A stretch of 64,000 bases of DNA from Billgrantia campisalis (GCF_022341425.1 NZ_JABFUC010000004.1:186001-250000); one strand, 5' to 3'; positions 7,644 through 21,841 are shown, numbered from the stretch's first letter. Made by a program: numbers and translations. The notes: generated from the sequence alone by a model not told the origin.

Positions 7644-10096
7644 GGCTGTGCCTTCTCGCCGAGATGGGTCTCGATCAGCTTGAGTACCGCCCTGGACCGG
7701 AAGTCGTCCGCCAGCCGCATGAGCCGCTCGGCGAACGGTCGGTGACGAGGGTCGCCTGCGGCCAGCTGGCCGGCGCGCTGGTGCAACTCGCGCAGGTTGC
7801 CGGCCAGTGCCAGCCGGTGCAGCGCCTCCAGGGTTACCCGTGAGGGCGGTATCAAGGTGGCGGACGCAGCCCTCGACTCGCTCGCGGGCTCGTCCGGCAC
7901 GCTGTCATAGCGCCAGACGAGGTCCAGTAAGGTCCCGATCGACTGCAACACCTCCTGGAGATCGATGGGCTTGGTCACGAAAGCATTGGCGCCTGCCGCG
8001 AAGGCATCCGTCCGATCGTCCTGGGTGGTGGCGGCGGAGACCATGATGATGGGGACGGTTTCCAGGGCGGGCAGAGCGCGGGCCTTGCGGGTGGCGGCCA
8101 GCCCGTCCATGACCGGCATCACCCGGTCCATTAGGATGAGATCGGGCGGGCTTTCGGCAGCCAGGCGCAGCCCCTCCTCGCCGTTCTCGGCCATCAGGAC
8201 CTCGAAACCCAGTTCGCCCAATAGCGCCTGTAACAGCGCGCGGTTCGCCGCCACATCGTCCACCACCAGGATGCGGCGGGCCGCCCCCTCATAGCCAATG
8301 ACCCGGTGTTGGGCCTGCTGCGCCGGCCGCGCATCGGCCAGTGGCAGCCGCAATTCGAACCAGAAGCGGCTGCCCCGGCCCGGCTCGCTCTCGACCTGGA
8401 TGTCGCCGCCCATCTGGCGCACGAGCTGGCAGCTGATCGGCAACCCTAGCCCGGTACCGCCGGCTCGCCGGGTCAAATCGCCCACCTGCTCAAAGGGCAG
8501 GAAGATACGCTCCCGTTGATCCGGGGTCAGGCCCACCCCGCTATCCTCCACCTCGAAACGCAGGCGGACCTCGTCCTCGTCTTGGCCTCGCAGGAGCAGG
8601 CGTAGGGTGACCTGGCCACGGTCGGTGAACTTGACCGCATTGCCCAGCAGATTCAGCAGGACCTGACGCAGGCGTCTTTCATCGACGGTGACGGCCTGGG
8701 GCAGGTCCGGACTCGTTTCCTGCTGATACAGCAGGCTCTTTTCCTCGGCCCGGACACGAATCATGTCGCCGATCGCGACGAGGAAGTCGGGTAATTGAAC
8801 CGGCCCGGGGACCAACTCGAGCCTCCCCGCCTCCACCTTGGCCAGGTCGAGGACGTCATTGATCAGCGTCAGCAGGTGCTGGCCGCTGCTCCGGATGGTG
8901 GACAGGCCGAGGACCTGGCGCTCGGACAATGCCTTGTCCTGCAACAGGATCTGCGCATAGCCGAGCACGGCGTTGAGGGGGGTGCGCAGCTCGTGGCTCA
9001 TGACGGAGAGAAAGGTGCTCTTGGCACGGTTGGCGGCTTCCGCCTTGTCCTTGGCCTCTTCGAGTCGGCGTGAATTGGCCTGGAGTTCCCTGTTTAGCCG
9101 GTCGTTCTCCGCGAAGGTCACGATCTGGCGGGCAATCACCAGCAGGGTGACGATGGCCGCTCCCCATTGCACGCCGATGCTGGCCAAGCCATCCCCCTCC
9201 GAGGCGCGAAACAGCATCAGGGTGTAGCTGGCCAGCACGGCGGCATAGGGAAGATAGAGCCGCGGCCATTGCCACCCCGGCTTTCGCCATTCGAAAGCCG
9301 AGCGGCCAGAAAGGCTGGTGTACGCCGCCAAGGCAACCAGGATATTGCTGCCGATGAAGCCCGCGTTGTACCAGCTGCTGTTAGTAAAGGTCCCCTCCAC
9401 CACGCCGAAGAAGTAGAAGGAATCGGCCATGCCCATCAGGACCATGCCGCCGCCCAGGTACAGGGTTTCCTGCTTGAGCGGTTCGCCTCGGGGTTGGCGC
9501 AACACCATCAGCAACACCAGGCTCAACAGCACCAGGTCCATCACGGGATAGGCCAGGGCGACGGCCAGGGCCAGTGGCTGGTCGGGGAAGGCGAGGATGG
9601 TGGGCGCGAGCAGGAAATACCAGGAGAAGACAGCCGCCGCGGCGACGATGATGGCGATGTCCAGCCCCAGGCGTAGCGCCTCCACCGGACGATAGGGCCC
9701 GTGAGGAAAGAAAAGGAAGGCCAACACCAGGAAAGGGGTGTACAGGAGATAGAGAGCGTCCGCCAGCGAGGGAAAGGGTGGGACGTCCACGGACTCTTGC
9801 AGGTACCACCAGATGAAAGACGCGACCAGATAGGCGGTCACCGCCAGCGCCACGAAGGCCCAAGCGCGGCGCTTGCCCTGCTGATGAGAGGCGACGACGT
9901 ACCATGCCAGCAAGGCTGCCGGGATCAAGGGCAGTTGGAACAGCAGGTTGCTGACCCACAGGCTCTGAGCGCCCCACTGGACCACCAACCAATGGACATA
10001 GACGAGGCCCAAGAGCAGCATCGTCAACATGAGCCAGAAGGGAAGGAGTGCGGCTTGAAACACTCGCCTGGCGGAGCGGGTCCGGTTCGGATACAT
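7640..10096 (-). CDS. Membrane hybrid sensor histidine kinase with C-terminal REC
   Basis: This 818-residue protein starts with a multi-span membrane sensor (about eight or nine hydrophobic segments in residues 12-320). HisKA follows with His368 in SVMSHELRTPLNAVLGYAQ, then HATPase_c (about 470-590, with GGTGLGLPISCQLV), then a receiver domain with Asp657 in PDLILMDRVMP. A short C-terminal extension resembles an Hpt-like helical region but has no clear phosphohistidine motif. I start at the ATG at 10096 because GGAGG lies at correct spacing; a GTG two codons upstream is less likely. It probably relays phosphate to the REC-GGDEF-EAL protein encoded downstream. Confidence 0.9.
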   Translation of the reverse strand: MYPNRTRSARRVFQAALLPFWLMLTMLLLGLVYVHWLVVQWGAQSLWVSNLLFQLPLIPAALLAWYVVASHQQGKRRAWAFVALAVTAYLVASFIWWYLQESVDVPPFPSLADALYLLYTPFLVLAFLFFPHGPYRPVEALRLGLDIAIIVAAAAVFSWYFLLAPTILAFPDQPLALAVALAYPVMDLVLLSLVLLMVLRQPRGEPLKQETLYLGGGMVLMGMADSFYFFGVVEGTFTNSSWYNAGFIGSNILVALAAYTSLSGRSAFEWRKPGWQWPRLYLPYAAVLASYTLMLFRASEGDGLASIGVQWGAAIVTLLVIARQIVTFAENDRLNRELQANSRRLEEAKDKAEAANRAKSTFLSVMSHELRTPLNAVLGYAQILLQDKALSERQVLGLSTIRSSGQHLLTLINDVLDLAKVEAGRLELVPGPVQLPDFLVAIGDMIRVRAEEKSLLYQQETSPDLPQAVTVDERRLRQVLLNLLGNAVKFTDRGQVTLRLLLRGQDEDEVRLRFEVEDSGVGLTPDQRERIFLPFEQVGDLTRRAGGTGLGLPISCQLVRQMGGDIQVESEPGRGSRFWFELRLPLADARPAQQAQHRVIGYEGAARRILVVDDVAANRALLQALLGELGFEVLMAENGEEGLRLAAESPPDLILMDRVMPVMDGLAATRKARALPALETVPIIMVSAATTQDDRTDAFAAGANAFVTKPIDLQEVLQSIGTLLDLVWRYDSVPDEPASESRAASATLIPPSRVTLEALHRLALAGNLRELHQRAGQLAAGDPRHRPFAERLMRLADDFRSRAVLKLIETHLGEKAQP

Positions 10097-10591
10097 GGGC
10101 ACTCCTCCGCATGGCGAGACCTGTCGCAGGGGAGGGGGTAACTGCCGCCTTGGCTTCGAAAATGTCTGCGTTCGGTTAGAAGCCGTTACCAGCCAACCGG
10201 GTGTGCGAGCCCAGTCAACAGGCTCCCCACTATCTGTAAACCCCGTTCTGCCACTGAGCTTTACCTTGACAAGCCTGCGCTCCTTGACGCTTCAGTCGGC
10301 GCATAGAGACTCATCCTTTAACCTTAGGTGGGGCATGATGCGCCCGCAAGGGTGAATAATGAAGTGGTCCCATTGGAGCGGACACCCCGATACGCCTCAT
10401 AATGGAGGCCCAGGCGGTGGAGTGACACGGACGTATCCCGGTGCGGGTCCTTGAGCGTCCAGGGCGCTTCCGCTCCCAGGCCGAGGGTCAGAATCTGGGA
10501 GCCATCCCTGCCATGCCTCCTGCCGGCGTGGCCGGCATATCCAGGCCCAGCTCAAGGGGCGAATTCCATACCCAATGACGCAGAGCCGCAA
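10097..10591. other. Non-coding stretch between hybrid kinase and sucD terminator
   Basis: Nearly 500 bp without a credible gene. It should hold the promoter of the kinase operon on the minus strand, but I see no strong promoter there. It also contains the insertion-sequence-like end at 10360-10386. Short frames here have no recognisable content. Base composition looks a little more AT-rich than the TCA genes. Confidence 0.6.
10360..10386 (+). mobile_element. Possible solitary IS3-family terminus
   Basis: The sequence begins tgaagtggtccc and ends gcggacacc, following the general pattern of IS3-family ends (TGA...CTG..CCC followed by GGACACC). No transposase gene and no matching opposite end are seen nearby, so at best this is a remnant. 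It lies between the cassette and sucD. Confidence 0.25.
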
Positions 10592-10613
10592 AAGGGCACC
10601 CGAAGGTGCCCTT
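10592..10613 (-). terminator. sucD operon terminator
   Basis: A 9-bp stem aagggcacc / ggtgccctt with a CGAA loop, followed on the minus strand by TTTTG. It lies about 26 nt after the sucD stop and ends the suc operon. Confidence 0.85.
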
Positions 10614-10639
10614 TCTGTTGCCTGCGAGAAGCGCGCGGC

Positions 10640-11511
10640 TTACCAGCCGGTCACTTCCTTCAGCGCATCGCCGATCTCAGCCAGGGAGCGCACGGTGCGC
10701 ACACCGGCGTCTTCCAGGGCGGCGAACTTCTCGTCCGCGGTGCCCTTGCCACCGGAGATGATCGCCCCGGCGTGGCCCATGCGCTTGCCCGGAGGGGCGG
10801 TCACACCGGCGATATAGGAGACCACCGGCTTAGAGACATTGGCCTTGATGTAGGCGGCGGCCTCTTCTTCGGCGGTGCCGCCGATCTCGCCGATCATCAC
10901 GATCGCTTCGGTCTTGGGATCCTGCTCGAACATCTCCAGGATGTCGATGAAGTTGGAGCCCGGGATCGGGTCGCCGCCAATGCCCACGCAGGTGGACTGG
11001 CCGAAGCCGTGATCGGTGGTCTGCTTGACCGCTTCATAGGTCAGGGTGCCGGAGCGCGAGACGATACCGACACGGCCCGGCTGGTGGATGTGCCCCGGCA
11101 TGATGCCGATCTTGCACTCGCCCGGGGTGATCACCCCGGGGCAGTTGGGGCCGATCAGGCGCACGCCCAGCTCGTCGCACTTCACCTTGGCCTGCAGCAT
11201 GTCCAGGGTCGGAATGCCCTCGGTGATGCACACGATCAGCTTGATGCCGGCGTTGGCGGCTTCCAGGATCGAGTCCTTGCAGAACGGGGCCGGCACATAG
11301 ATCACGCTGGCCTCGGCGCCGGTCTTCTCGACCGCTTCCTTGACGGTGTTGAACACCGGCAGGCCCAGGTGCTCCTGGCCGCCCTTGCCCGGCGTCACGC
11401 CGCCGACCATCTGGGTGCCGTAGGCGAGCGCCTGCTCGGAGTGGAAGGTCCCCTGGCCACCGGTGAAGCCCTGGCAGATGACCTTGGTGTTCTTGTCGAT
11501 CAGGATGCTCA

Positions 11512-11512
<1 letters not shown>
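10640..11512 (-). CDS. sucD: Succinyl-CoA synthetase alpha subunit
   Basis: SucD (290 residues) binds CoA and carries the active-site phosphohistidine in the reaction succinyl-CoA + NDP + Pi to succinate + NTP + CoA. The N-terminal CoA-binding Rossmann domain ([16 protein letters not shown]) and the ligase domain with [13 protein letters not shown] are present; the catalytic His lies in the GHAGA segment. The ATG overlaps the sucC stop by one base (TAATG), a coupled arrangement. Its last 172 bp are duplicated at 5686-5857. Confidence 0.97.
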
Positions 11513-12678
<1,166 letters not shown>

Positions 12679-12788
12679 CGATTCATGCCATTGGTTGCAT
12701 GTGACTCGAACGGCAACCGCGAAACGCCGCCTGTGGCGGACTGGTTCGGGTCGCCCCCGTTCGTACCCGATACATCGCCGGGTACGAC

Positions 12789-12809
12789 GCGCCACCGCGG
12801 GGGTGGCGC
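12789..12809. other. Stem-loop between lpdA and sucC
   Basis: An 8-bp GC-rich inverted repeat (gcgccacc ... ggtggcgc) lies in the 157-nt gap between lpdA and sucC. On the operon strand no U tract follows it, so it may be an mRNA processing or stabilising hairpin rather than a terminator. Confidence 0.4.
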
Positions 12810-12835
12810 TTGTTGTAGCGATACTGCGGGCTGGC

Positions 12836-15870
<3,035 letters not shown>

Positions 15871-15912
15871 GTCGTTTCCCTTGTATGTTCTCTCTCGTCC
15901 CAGCAGAAGGCC

Positions 15913-18747
15913 CTAGAGGTTGAAGGCGTCTTCCACCAGCTGTCGCTGCTGTTCGGTGTGCACGGACATGTAGCCGCAGGCTGGCGCCGCCGAGGCCGGA
16001 CGACCGGCAAACTTCAGCTGGCCACCCAGTCCATTCTTGAGCATGTCGGCGACGGCGCGCATGTGGTGCTGGCTCGGATACCAGGCCCCCTGGTTGAGCG
16101 GCTCTTCCTGACACCAGACCAGCGTCTCGAGGTTGACGTAGTCCTTGAGCGCCTCGAAGAGCTCCTCCTTGGGGAAGGGATAGAGCTGCTCGATACGCAG
16201 GATGGCGGTGTCGTTGCGGCCGTTCTCCTGGCGCCAGGCCGCCAGGTCGTAGTAAACCTTGCCGGCGCACAGGATGACCCGCTCGACCTGTTCGGCTTCA
16301 AGCTTGGCCTGGTCGGGCAGCACCATCTGGAAGTTGCCGTTGGCCAGGTCGTCGAGGCTGGAGACCGCCTCCTTGTGGCGCAGCAGGCTCTTGGGCGACA
16401 TCACCACCAGGGGCTTTCTCAGCTTGCGGATCACCTGGCGCCGCAGCAGATGGAAGATCTGAGCCGGCGTGGTGGGCACGCAGATCTGCATGTTGTGCTC
16501 GGCGCACAGCTGCAGGAAGCGCTCCAGGCGCGCCGAAGAGTGCTCCGGCCCCTGGCCCTCGTAGCCGTGGGGCAGCAGCATGGTCAGCCCGCACAGCCGC
16601 TCCCACTTGGTCTCGCCGGAGGAGATGAACTGGTCGACCACCACCTGGGCACCGTTGAAGAAGTCCCCGAACTGCGCCTCCCAGATCACCAGGTCGTTGG
16701 GCGCCGTGGTGGCATAGCCGTATTCGAAGGCCAGCACCGCTTCTTCCGACAGGAAGGAGTCGTGGATGGTGAAATTCGGCTGGCCGTCGGCCATGTGCTG
16801 CAGCGGCACATAGACGCTGCCGTCCTTCTGGTTGTGCACCACCGCATGGCGGTGGGAGAAGGTCCCGCGGCCCACGTCCTGGCCGGTGATGCGAACCGGG
16901 TGGCCCTCGTCGAGCAGAGTGGCGTAGGCCAAAGTCTCGGCGAAGCCCCAGTTCAGCGCCAGGCCGCCGGCCTGCATCTTGCGGCGATCCTCGTAGATCT
17001 TGGCCACCTGACGCTGCACCCCGACCCCGTCGGGGATCTCGCACATCCGGGCGGCCAGGCGCTGCAGACGCTTCATCTCGACGCGGGTATCGGCATAGCC
17101 GGTCCACTCGTGGCCGATGTAAGGCTTCCAGTCGACGAACAGCGAGGTATTGGGCTGCTGCACCAGGGCGTTGGCCACGTGATTGCCTGCCAGCAGATCC
17201 TCGCGATAGGTCTCGATCAGCGCCTTGGCCGCCTCCTCGGTGAGGACGCCCTGCTCCACCAGACGCTGGGCATAGAGGGTCCGGGCGGAGGGGTGCTCCT
17301 TGATCTTGCGGTACATCATCGGCTGGGTGCCGGAGGGCTCGTCGGCCTCGTTGTGGCCGCGGCGGCGGTAGCAAACCAGGTCGATGACCACGTCCTTCTT
17401 GAACTGCTGGCGGTAGTCCAGTGCCACTTGGGTGGCATGCAGGACCGCTTCCGGGTCGTCGCCGTTGACGTGGAAGATCGGCGCCTGAACCATCTTGGCA
17501 ATGTCGGTGCAGTACTCGGTGGAGCGGGTGTCCTGCGGATGCGAGGTGGTGAAACCGACCTGGTTATTGATCACCACGTGGATGGTGCCACCGGTCTTGT
17601 AGGCGCGGGTCTGGGACATCTGGAAAGTCTCCATGACCACGCCCTGACCGGCGAAGGCCGCATCGCCATGGATGTTGATCGGCAGCACCTTGTCGCCGCT
17701 GGCGTCGCCGCGACGGTCCTGGCGGGCGCGCACCGACCCCTCGACCACCGGGGAGACGATCTCCAGGTGGGAGGGATTGAAGGCCAGCGCCAGGTGCACC
17801 TCGCCGCCCGGCGTCATCACGTTGGAGCTGAAGCCCTGGTGATACTTGACGTCGCCGGAGCCGCGCTCGACCAGCTTCTTGCCATCGAACTCGTCGATCA
17901 GCTCGGAGGGGTTCTTGCCGAGGATATTGACCAGCAGGTTGAGACGGCCGCGGTGGGCCATGCCGATCACCACCTCCTTGACCCCGTAGCCGCCGCCGCG
18001 CTGGATCAGCTCGTCCATCATCGGGATGAAGGCCTCGCCCCCCTCCAGGCCGAAACGCTTGGTCCCCGGGTACTTGGAGGCCAGGTAGTTCTCCAGCCCC
18101 TCGGCGGCGGTGAGGCGCTCCAGCAGGTGCTTGCGCACCTCATCGCTGTACTTGGGGGCGCTGCGTACCGACTCGAAGCGCTGCTGCAGCCAGCGCTTCT
18201 CCTCGGTGTCGACGATGTGCATGACCTCGCAGCCGATGGAGCGGCAGTAGGTCTGCTCGAGGGCGTCGATGATCTCGCGCAGCGGCGCCTTGTCCATCCC
18301 CAGGAAGAAGGAGCCGGTCTGGAATTCGGTGTCCAGGTCGGCCTTGGAGAGCTGATGGAAGGAGAGGTCGAGGTCGGGAACGGGGTTCTGGGCACGAAGA
18401 TCGAGCGGGTCGATCTTGGCCTTCTGGTGGCCCCGGAAGCGGTAGGCGTTGATCAACTGCAACACCTTGACCTGCTTCTTGTTTTCCCCGCTGTCGGCAG
18501 CGGCTACCTGCAGGGAGGTCCGGCGTGCGCGAGCCAGCTTGTGAAACTGTTCGCGTACGGGACTCAGAGGAACATCGTGGGAGGAGCCGCCTTCCGGACT
18601 CGGCAGCTGGTCGAAGTAGGTTCGCCACTCGTCGGGGACGGAACCGGGGTCGGCGAGGTATTGCTCGTAGAGCGCTTCCACATAGTGAACGTTGCTGCCG
18701 CTCACGTGGGAGCTGTTCCACATCAACTCCATTATGCCTTGTTGCAT
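15913..18747 (-). CDS. sucA: 2-oxoglutarate dehydrogenase E1
   Basis: A thiamine-diphosphate decarboxylase of 944 residues that commits 2-oxoglutarate to succinyl-lipoate. I start at MQQGIMELMWNSSHVSGSN, which aligns end-to-end with the E. coli N terminus; a start 45 nt upstream is possible but unlikely. The ThDP-binding region (GDAAFAGQGVVMETFQMS), the GMAHRGRLNLLVN segment and the C-terminal transketolase-like domain (PHGYEGQGPEHSSARLERFLQ) are intact. It is the first gene of the suc run, 248 nt downstream of sdhB on the same strand. Confidence 0.96.
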   Translation of the reverse strand: MQQGIMELMWNSSHVSGSNVHYVEALYEQYLADPGSVPDEWRTYFDQLPSPEGGSSHDVPLSPVREQFHKLARARRTSLQVAAADSGENKKQVKVLQLINAYRFRGHQKAKIDPLDLRAQNPVPDLDLSFHQLSKADLDTEFQTGSFFLGMDKAPLREIIDALEQTYCRSIGCEVMHIVDTEEKRWLQQRFESVRSAPKYSDEVRKHLLERLTAAEGLENYLASKYPGTKRFGLEGGEAFIPMMDELIQRGGGYGVKEVVIGMAHRGRLNLLVNILGKNPSELIDEFDGKKLVERGSGDVKYHQGFSSNVMTPGGEVHLALAFNPSHLEIVSPVVEGSVRARQDRRGDASGDKVLPINIHGDAAFAGQGVVMETFQMSQTRAYKTGGTIHVVINNQVGFTTSHPQDTRSTEYCTDIAKMVQAPIFHVNGDDPEAVLHATQVALDYRQQFKKDVVIDLVCYRRRGHNEADEPSGTQPMMYRKIKEHPSARTLYAQRLVEQGVLTEEAAKALIETYREDLLAGNHVANALVQQPNTSLFVDWKPYIGHEWTGYADTRVEMKRLQRLAARMCEIPDGVGVQRQVAKIYEDRRKMQAGGLALNWGFAETLAYATLLDEGHPVRITGQDVGRGTFSHRHAVVHNQKDGSVYVPLQHMADGQPNFTIHDSFLSEEAVLAFEYGYATTAPNDLVIWEAQFGDFFNGAQVVVDQFISSGETKWERLCGLTMLLPHGYEGQGPEHSSARLERFLQLCAEHNMQICVPTTPAQIFHLLRRQVIRKLRKPLVVMSPKSLLRHKEAVSSLDDLANGNFQMVLPDQAKLEAEQVERVILCAGKVYYDLAAWRQENGRNDTAILRIEQLYPFPKEELFEALKDYVNLETLVWCQEEPLNQGAWYPSQHHMRAVADMLKNGLGGQLKFAGRPASAAPACGYMSVHTEQQRQLVEDAFNL

Positions 18748-18887
18748 CTCTCGGTCACCCTGCACTGATGGGGGTGTGATCGGCGCCGTCACGGCCCAGC
18801 CGCGGCGGCCTGGGTGGTGCCCTGCCGGAAGGGCGTCTTATCTCCGGCGGCTCCGGCCGCCAGGCCGGAAACCCTGAATCCCATGGT

Positions 18888-18957
18888 CAAGAGCCGGCAC
18901 CTGGGGCACCGGCTCTTGTCCTGCGCTGCTACCGGCCGCGACGCTGTGTCGCGGCCG
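18888..18957. other. Two tandem hairpins between sdhB and sucA
   Basis: Two perfect 10-bp inverted repeats lie back to back in the sdhB-sucA gap: caagagccgg / ccggctcttg at 18888-18918 and cggccgcgac / gtcgcggccg at 18933-18957. Neither is followed by a strong U tract on the minus strand. They may be a partial terminator or an RNA stabiliser that sets the sdh:suc transcript ratio. Confidence 0.5.
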
Positions 18958-18995
18958 CAGGCCGGCGGCCATGATAGCAAGCCCTTGGCCACGAT

Positions 18996-19706
18996 TTAAG
19001 TGGCATTGGCCAGCAGCATCTCGCGGATCTTGCCGATCGCCCGGGTGGGATTGAGCCCCTTGGGGCAGACCGCCACGCAGTTCATGATGCCGCGGCAGCG
19101 GAACACGCTGAACGGATCCTCCAGCTCGGCCAGACGCTCCTGGGTCGCGGTATCGCGGGAATCGGCCAGGAAGCGGTAGGACTGCAGCAGCCCGGCGGGG
19201 CCGACAAACCTCTCCGGGTTCCACCAGAACGACGGACAGGAGGTCGAGCAGCAGGCACACAGGATGCACTCGTAGAGCCCGTCGAGCTTGTCGCGCTCCT
19301 CGGGCGACTGCAGCCGCTCGATGGCCGGCGCCGGCTCGTCGTTCTGCAGGTACGGCTGGATGCGCTCGTACTGCTTGTAGAACAGCCCCATGTCGACCGC
19401 CAGGTCGCGCACCACCGGCAAGCCGGGCAGCGGACGCAGCGTGAGCTTGTTGTCCTTGACCACCTGGGAGAGCGAGGTGATGCAGGCCAGGCCGTTCTTG
19501 CCGTTCATGTTCATGCCGTCGGAGCCGCACACGCCCTCGCGGCAGCTGCGACGGTAGGCCAGGGTGGTGTCCTGGGCTTTGAGCATTTCCAACACGTTGA
19601 GGACCATCAGGTCGCGGCCCTGCGTGTCCACCTGGTACTCCTGCATGTAGGGCGCGGAGTCGGTTTCCGGATTGTAGCGGTAGATGGATACCTGAAGCAT
19701 GGACAT
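18996..19706 (-). CDS. sdhB: Succinate dehydrogenase iron-sulfur subunit
   Basis: SdhB (236 residues) passes electrons from the flavin of SdhA to quinone through [2Fe-2S], [4Fe-4S] and [3Fe-4S] clusters. The N-terminal ferredoxin-like cysteines (SCREGVCGSDGMNMNG) and the C-terminal sets CILCACCSTSCPSFWW and CRGIMNCVAVCPKGLNP are complete. The start at 19706 has GGGGAG seven bases upstream. It follows sdhA by 11 nt. Confidence 0.97.
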   Translation of the reverse strand: MSMLQVSIYRYNPETDSAPYMQEYQVDTQGRDLMVLNVLEMLKAQDTTLAYRRSCREGVCGSDGMNMNGKNGLACITSLSQVVKDNKLTLRPLPGLPVVRDLAVDMGLFYKQYERIQPYLQNDEPAPAIERLQSPEERDKLDGLYECILCACCSTSCPSFWWNPERFVGPAGLLQSYRFLADSRDTATQERLAELEDPFSVFRCRGIMNCVAVCPKGLNPTRAIGKIREMLLANAT

Positions 19707-19717
19707 CGTGACTCCCC

Positions 19718-21490
19718 TTAGTAGGTACGGACTTTCGGCTCGAAGGTGTCGACGGTCTTCGGCTTGAAGTTCACGTCGCGCTTGCCGACTTTCTTCTCGG
19801 CCGGGAAGTACATGGAGTGCTTCAGCCAGTTGACGTCGTCACGGTCCGGGTAGTCGTAGCGGGAGTGGGCGCCACGGCTCTCCTTGCGCTCCAGGGCGGC
19901 GATGGCGGTCGCCTCGGCCACCTCCATCAGGTTGTCGAGCTCGAGCGCCTCGACCCGGGCGGTATTGAAGGCGCCGGATTTGTCGACCAGGTGGGCGTTG
20001 GCGATGCGTCCGCGCAGGTCGGCCAGCTGCTTGACGCCCTCCTGCATGTTGTCCTCCTGACGGAACACGCCGAAGGCGTTCTGCATGATGCCCTGCAGCT
20101 CGGCCTTGAGATCGGCCACCGACTCGCCGCCGCTGGACTCGTCCCAGCGGTTGATGCGCTTCATGGCAGACTCGATGTCGGACTCGGAGGCGTCGAGGTA
20201 GTCGATGCCCTCGTTGAGCGCGCCCTCGATGAATATGCCGGCCGCCCGGCCGAACACCACCAGGTCGAGCAGCGAGTTGCCGCCCAGGCGGTTGGCGCCG
20301 TGGACCGACACGCAGGCCGCTTCGCCACAGGCGAACAGGCCGTTGACGATCTGGTCGTTGCCGTCGGCATCCTGCATGATCGCCTGACCGTGAACGTTGG
20401 TGGGAATGCCGCCCATCATGTAGTGGCAGGTCGGCACCACCGGGATCGGCGCTTCGGTCGGGTCGGCGTGAGCGAAGATCTTGGAGAGCTCGCTGATGCC
20501 CGGCAGGCGCTTGTTGAGCACCTCCTCGCCCAGGTGGTCGAGCTTGAGATAGACGTGATCGCCATGCTCGCCGCAGCCGCGACCCTCGAGGATCTCCATG
20601 ACCATGGAGCGCGCCACCACGTCGCGGCCGGCCAGGTCCTTGGCGTTGGGCGCGTAGCGCTCCATGAACCGCTCGCCGTCCTTGTTGACCAGGTAACCGC
20701 CTTCGCCACGGCAACCCTCGGTGACCAGCACGCCCGCCCCGTAGATGCCGGTGGGATGGAACTGCCACATCTCCATGTCCTGCATCGGGAAGCCGGCGCG
20801 CAGCGCCATGCCGATGCCGTCACCGGTATTGATCAGGGCGTTGGTGGTGGAGGCGTAGATACGACCCGCCCCGCCGGTGGCCATGACGGTGGCCTTGGAC
20901 TTGACGTGCACCACTTCGCCGGTCTCGATGCACATGGCGATACAGCCGACCACATCGCCGTTGGCGTTCTTGACCAGATCGACAGCGAACCACTCGTTGA
21001 GGAAGGTGGTGTTGTTCTTCAGGTTGTTCTGATAGAGGGTGTGCAGCAGGGCATGGCCGGTGCGATCCGCCGCCGCACAGGTGCGCGCCGCCTGGCCGCC
21101 CTCACCGAAGTTCTTGGACTGACCGCCGAACGGACGCTGGTAGATACGCCCGTTGTCGAAGCGCGAGAACGGCAGGCCCATGTGCTCGAGCTCGAAGACC
21201 GCCTTGGGGCCTTCTGAGCACATGTACTCGGCGGCATCCTGGTCGGTGATGTAGTCGCCGCCCTTGACGGTGTCATACATGTGCCAGCGCCAATCATCGT
21301 TGGGATCCGCGGAGGCGATGGCGCAGGTGATACCGCCCTGGGCGGAGACGGTGTGCGAGCGGGTCGGGAAGACCTTGGACAGCACCGCGGTCTTCTTGCC
21401 GGACTTGGCCAGCTCGAGCGCGGCACGCAGGCCGGAGCCGCCACCGCCGATGATGATGGCGTCGAACGTCAGACTACGCATGGTTGACAT
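19718..21490 (-). CDS. sdhA: Succinate dehydrogenase flavoprotein subunit
   Basis: SdhA (590 residues) oxidises succinate to fumarate using covalently bound FAD on the inner face of the cytoplasmic membrane. The FAD-binding [17 protein letters not shown] and the flavinylation segment [16 protein letters not shown] (His attaches FAD) are near the N terminus. The active-site region [21 protein letters not shown] and the C-terminal [15 protein letters not shown] segment are intact. The gap to sdhD is 3 nt. Confidence 0.97.
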   Translation of the reverse strand: MSTMRSLTFDAIIIGGGGSGLRAALELAKSGKKTAVLSKVFPTRSHTVSAQGGITCAIASADPNDDWRWHMYDTVKGGDYITDQDAAEYMCSEGPKAVFELEHMGLPFSRFDNGRIYQRPFGGQSKNFGEGGQAARTCAAADRTGHALLHTLYQNNLKNNTTFLNEWFAVDLVKNANGDVVGCIAMCIETGEVVHVKSKATVMATGGAGRIYASTTNALINTGDGIGMALRAGFPMQDMEMWQFHPTGIYGAGVLVTEGCRGEGGYLVNKDGERFMERYAPNAKDLAGRDVVARSMVMEILEGRGCGEHGDHVYLKLDHLGEEVLNKRLPGISELSKIFAHADPTEAPIPVVPTCHYMMGGIPTNVHGQAIMQDADGNDQIVNGLFACGEAACVSVHGANRLGGNSLLDLVVFGRAAGIFIEGALNEGIDYLDASESDIESAMKRINRWDESSGGESVADLKAELQGIMQNAFGVFRQEDNMQEGVKQLADLRGRIANAHLVDKSGAFNTARVEALELDNLMEVAEATAIAALERKESRGAHSRYDYPDRDDVNWLKHSMYFPAEKKVGKRDVNFKPKTVDTFEPKVRTY

Positions 21491-21493
21491 GTA

Positions 21494-21841
21494 TCAGGCT
21501 CCCCACAGAACTTGAATGCCCCAGACCAGAAACACGAAGATGGCCAGGATGATGACGATCTGGGCGCCGACGCGCACGCCGGTCGACTTGAGATAATCGG
21601 TGGTAACGGTCCACAGGCCGACCCAGGCATGGGCGGCAATGGAGAGCAGCGCCAGCAGGGAGAAGATGCGCATCCAGGTCTGGGCGAACAGACCGCTCCA
21701 GGTGGCGTAGTCGAGCCCCGGGTTGAAGAGCAGATAGAGAACGATGAACAGCGTATAGAGGGCGAGGATGACCGCCGAGACCCGCTGGATCAGCCAGTCG
21801 GACAGGCCGCTTCGACCCAGATTGGTGATATTGGTTACCAT
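21494..21841 (-). CDS. sdhD: Succinate dehydrogenase membrane anchor subunit D
   Basis: SdhD (115 residues) has three transmembrane helices and with SdhC anchors the enzyme, binds heme b and forms the quinone site. The heme-ligand histidine is expected in SIAAHAWVGLWTV, and DYLKSTGVR matches the quinone-site loop. The gene overlaps the 3' end of sdhC by 7 nt. Confidence 0.95.
   Translation of the reverse strand: MVTNITNLGRSGLSDWLIQRVSAVILALYTLFIVLYLLFNPGLDYATWSGLFAQTWMRIFSLLALLSIAAHAWVGLWTVTTDYLKSTGVRVGAQIVIILAIFVFLVWGIQVLWGA

Noticed and set aside
10397..10591. A 64-codon minus-strand frame after sucD
   Set aside because: No ribosome site, no similarity I recognise and no coding pattern; it lies in non-coding sequence.
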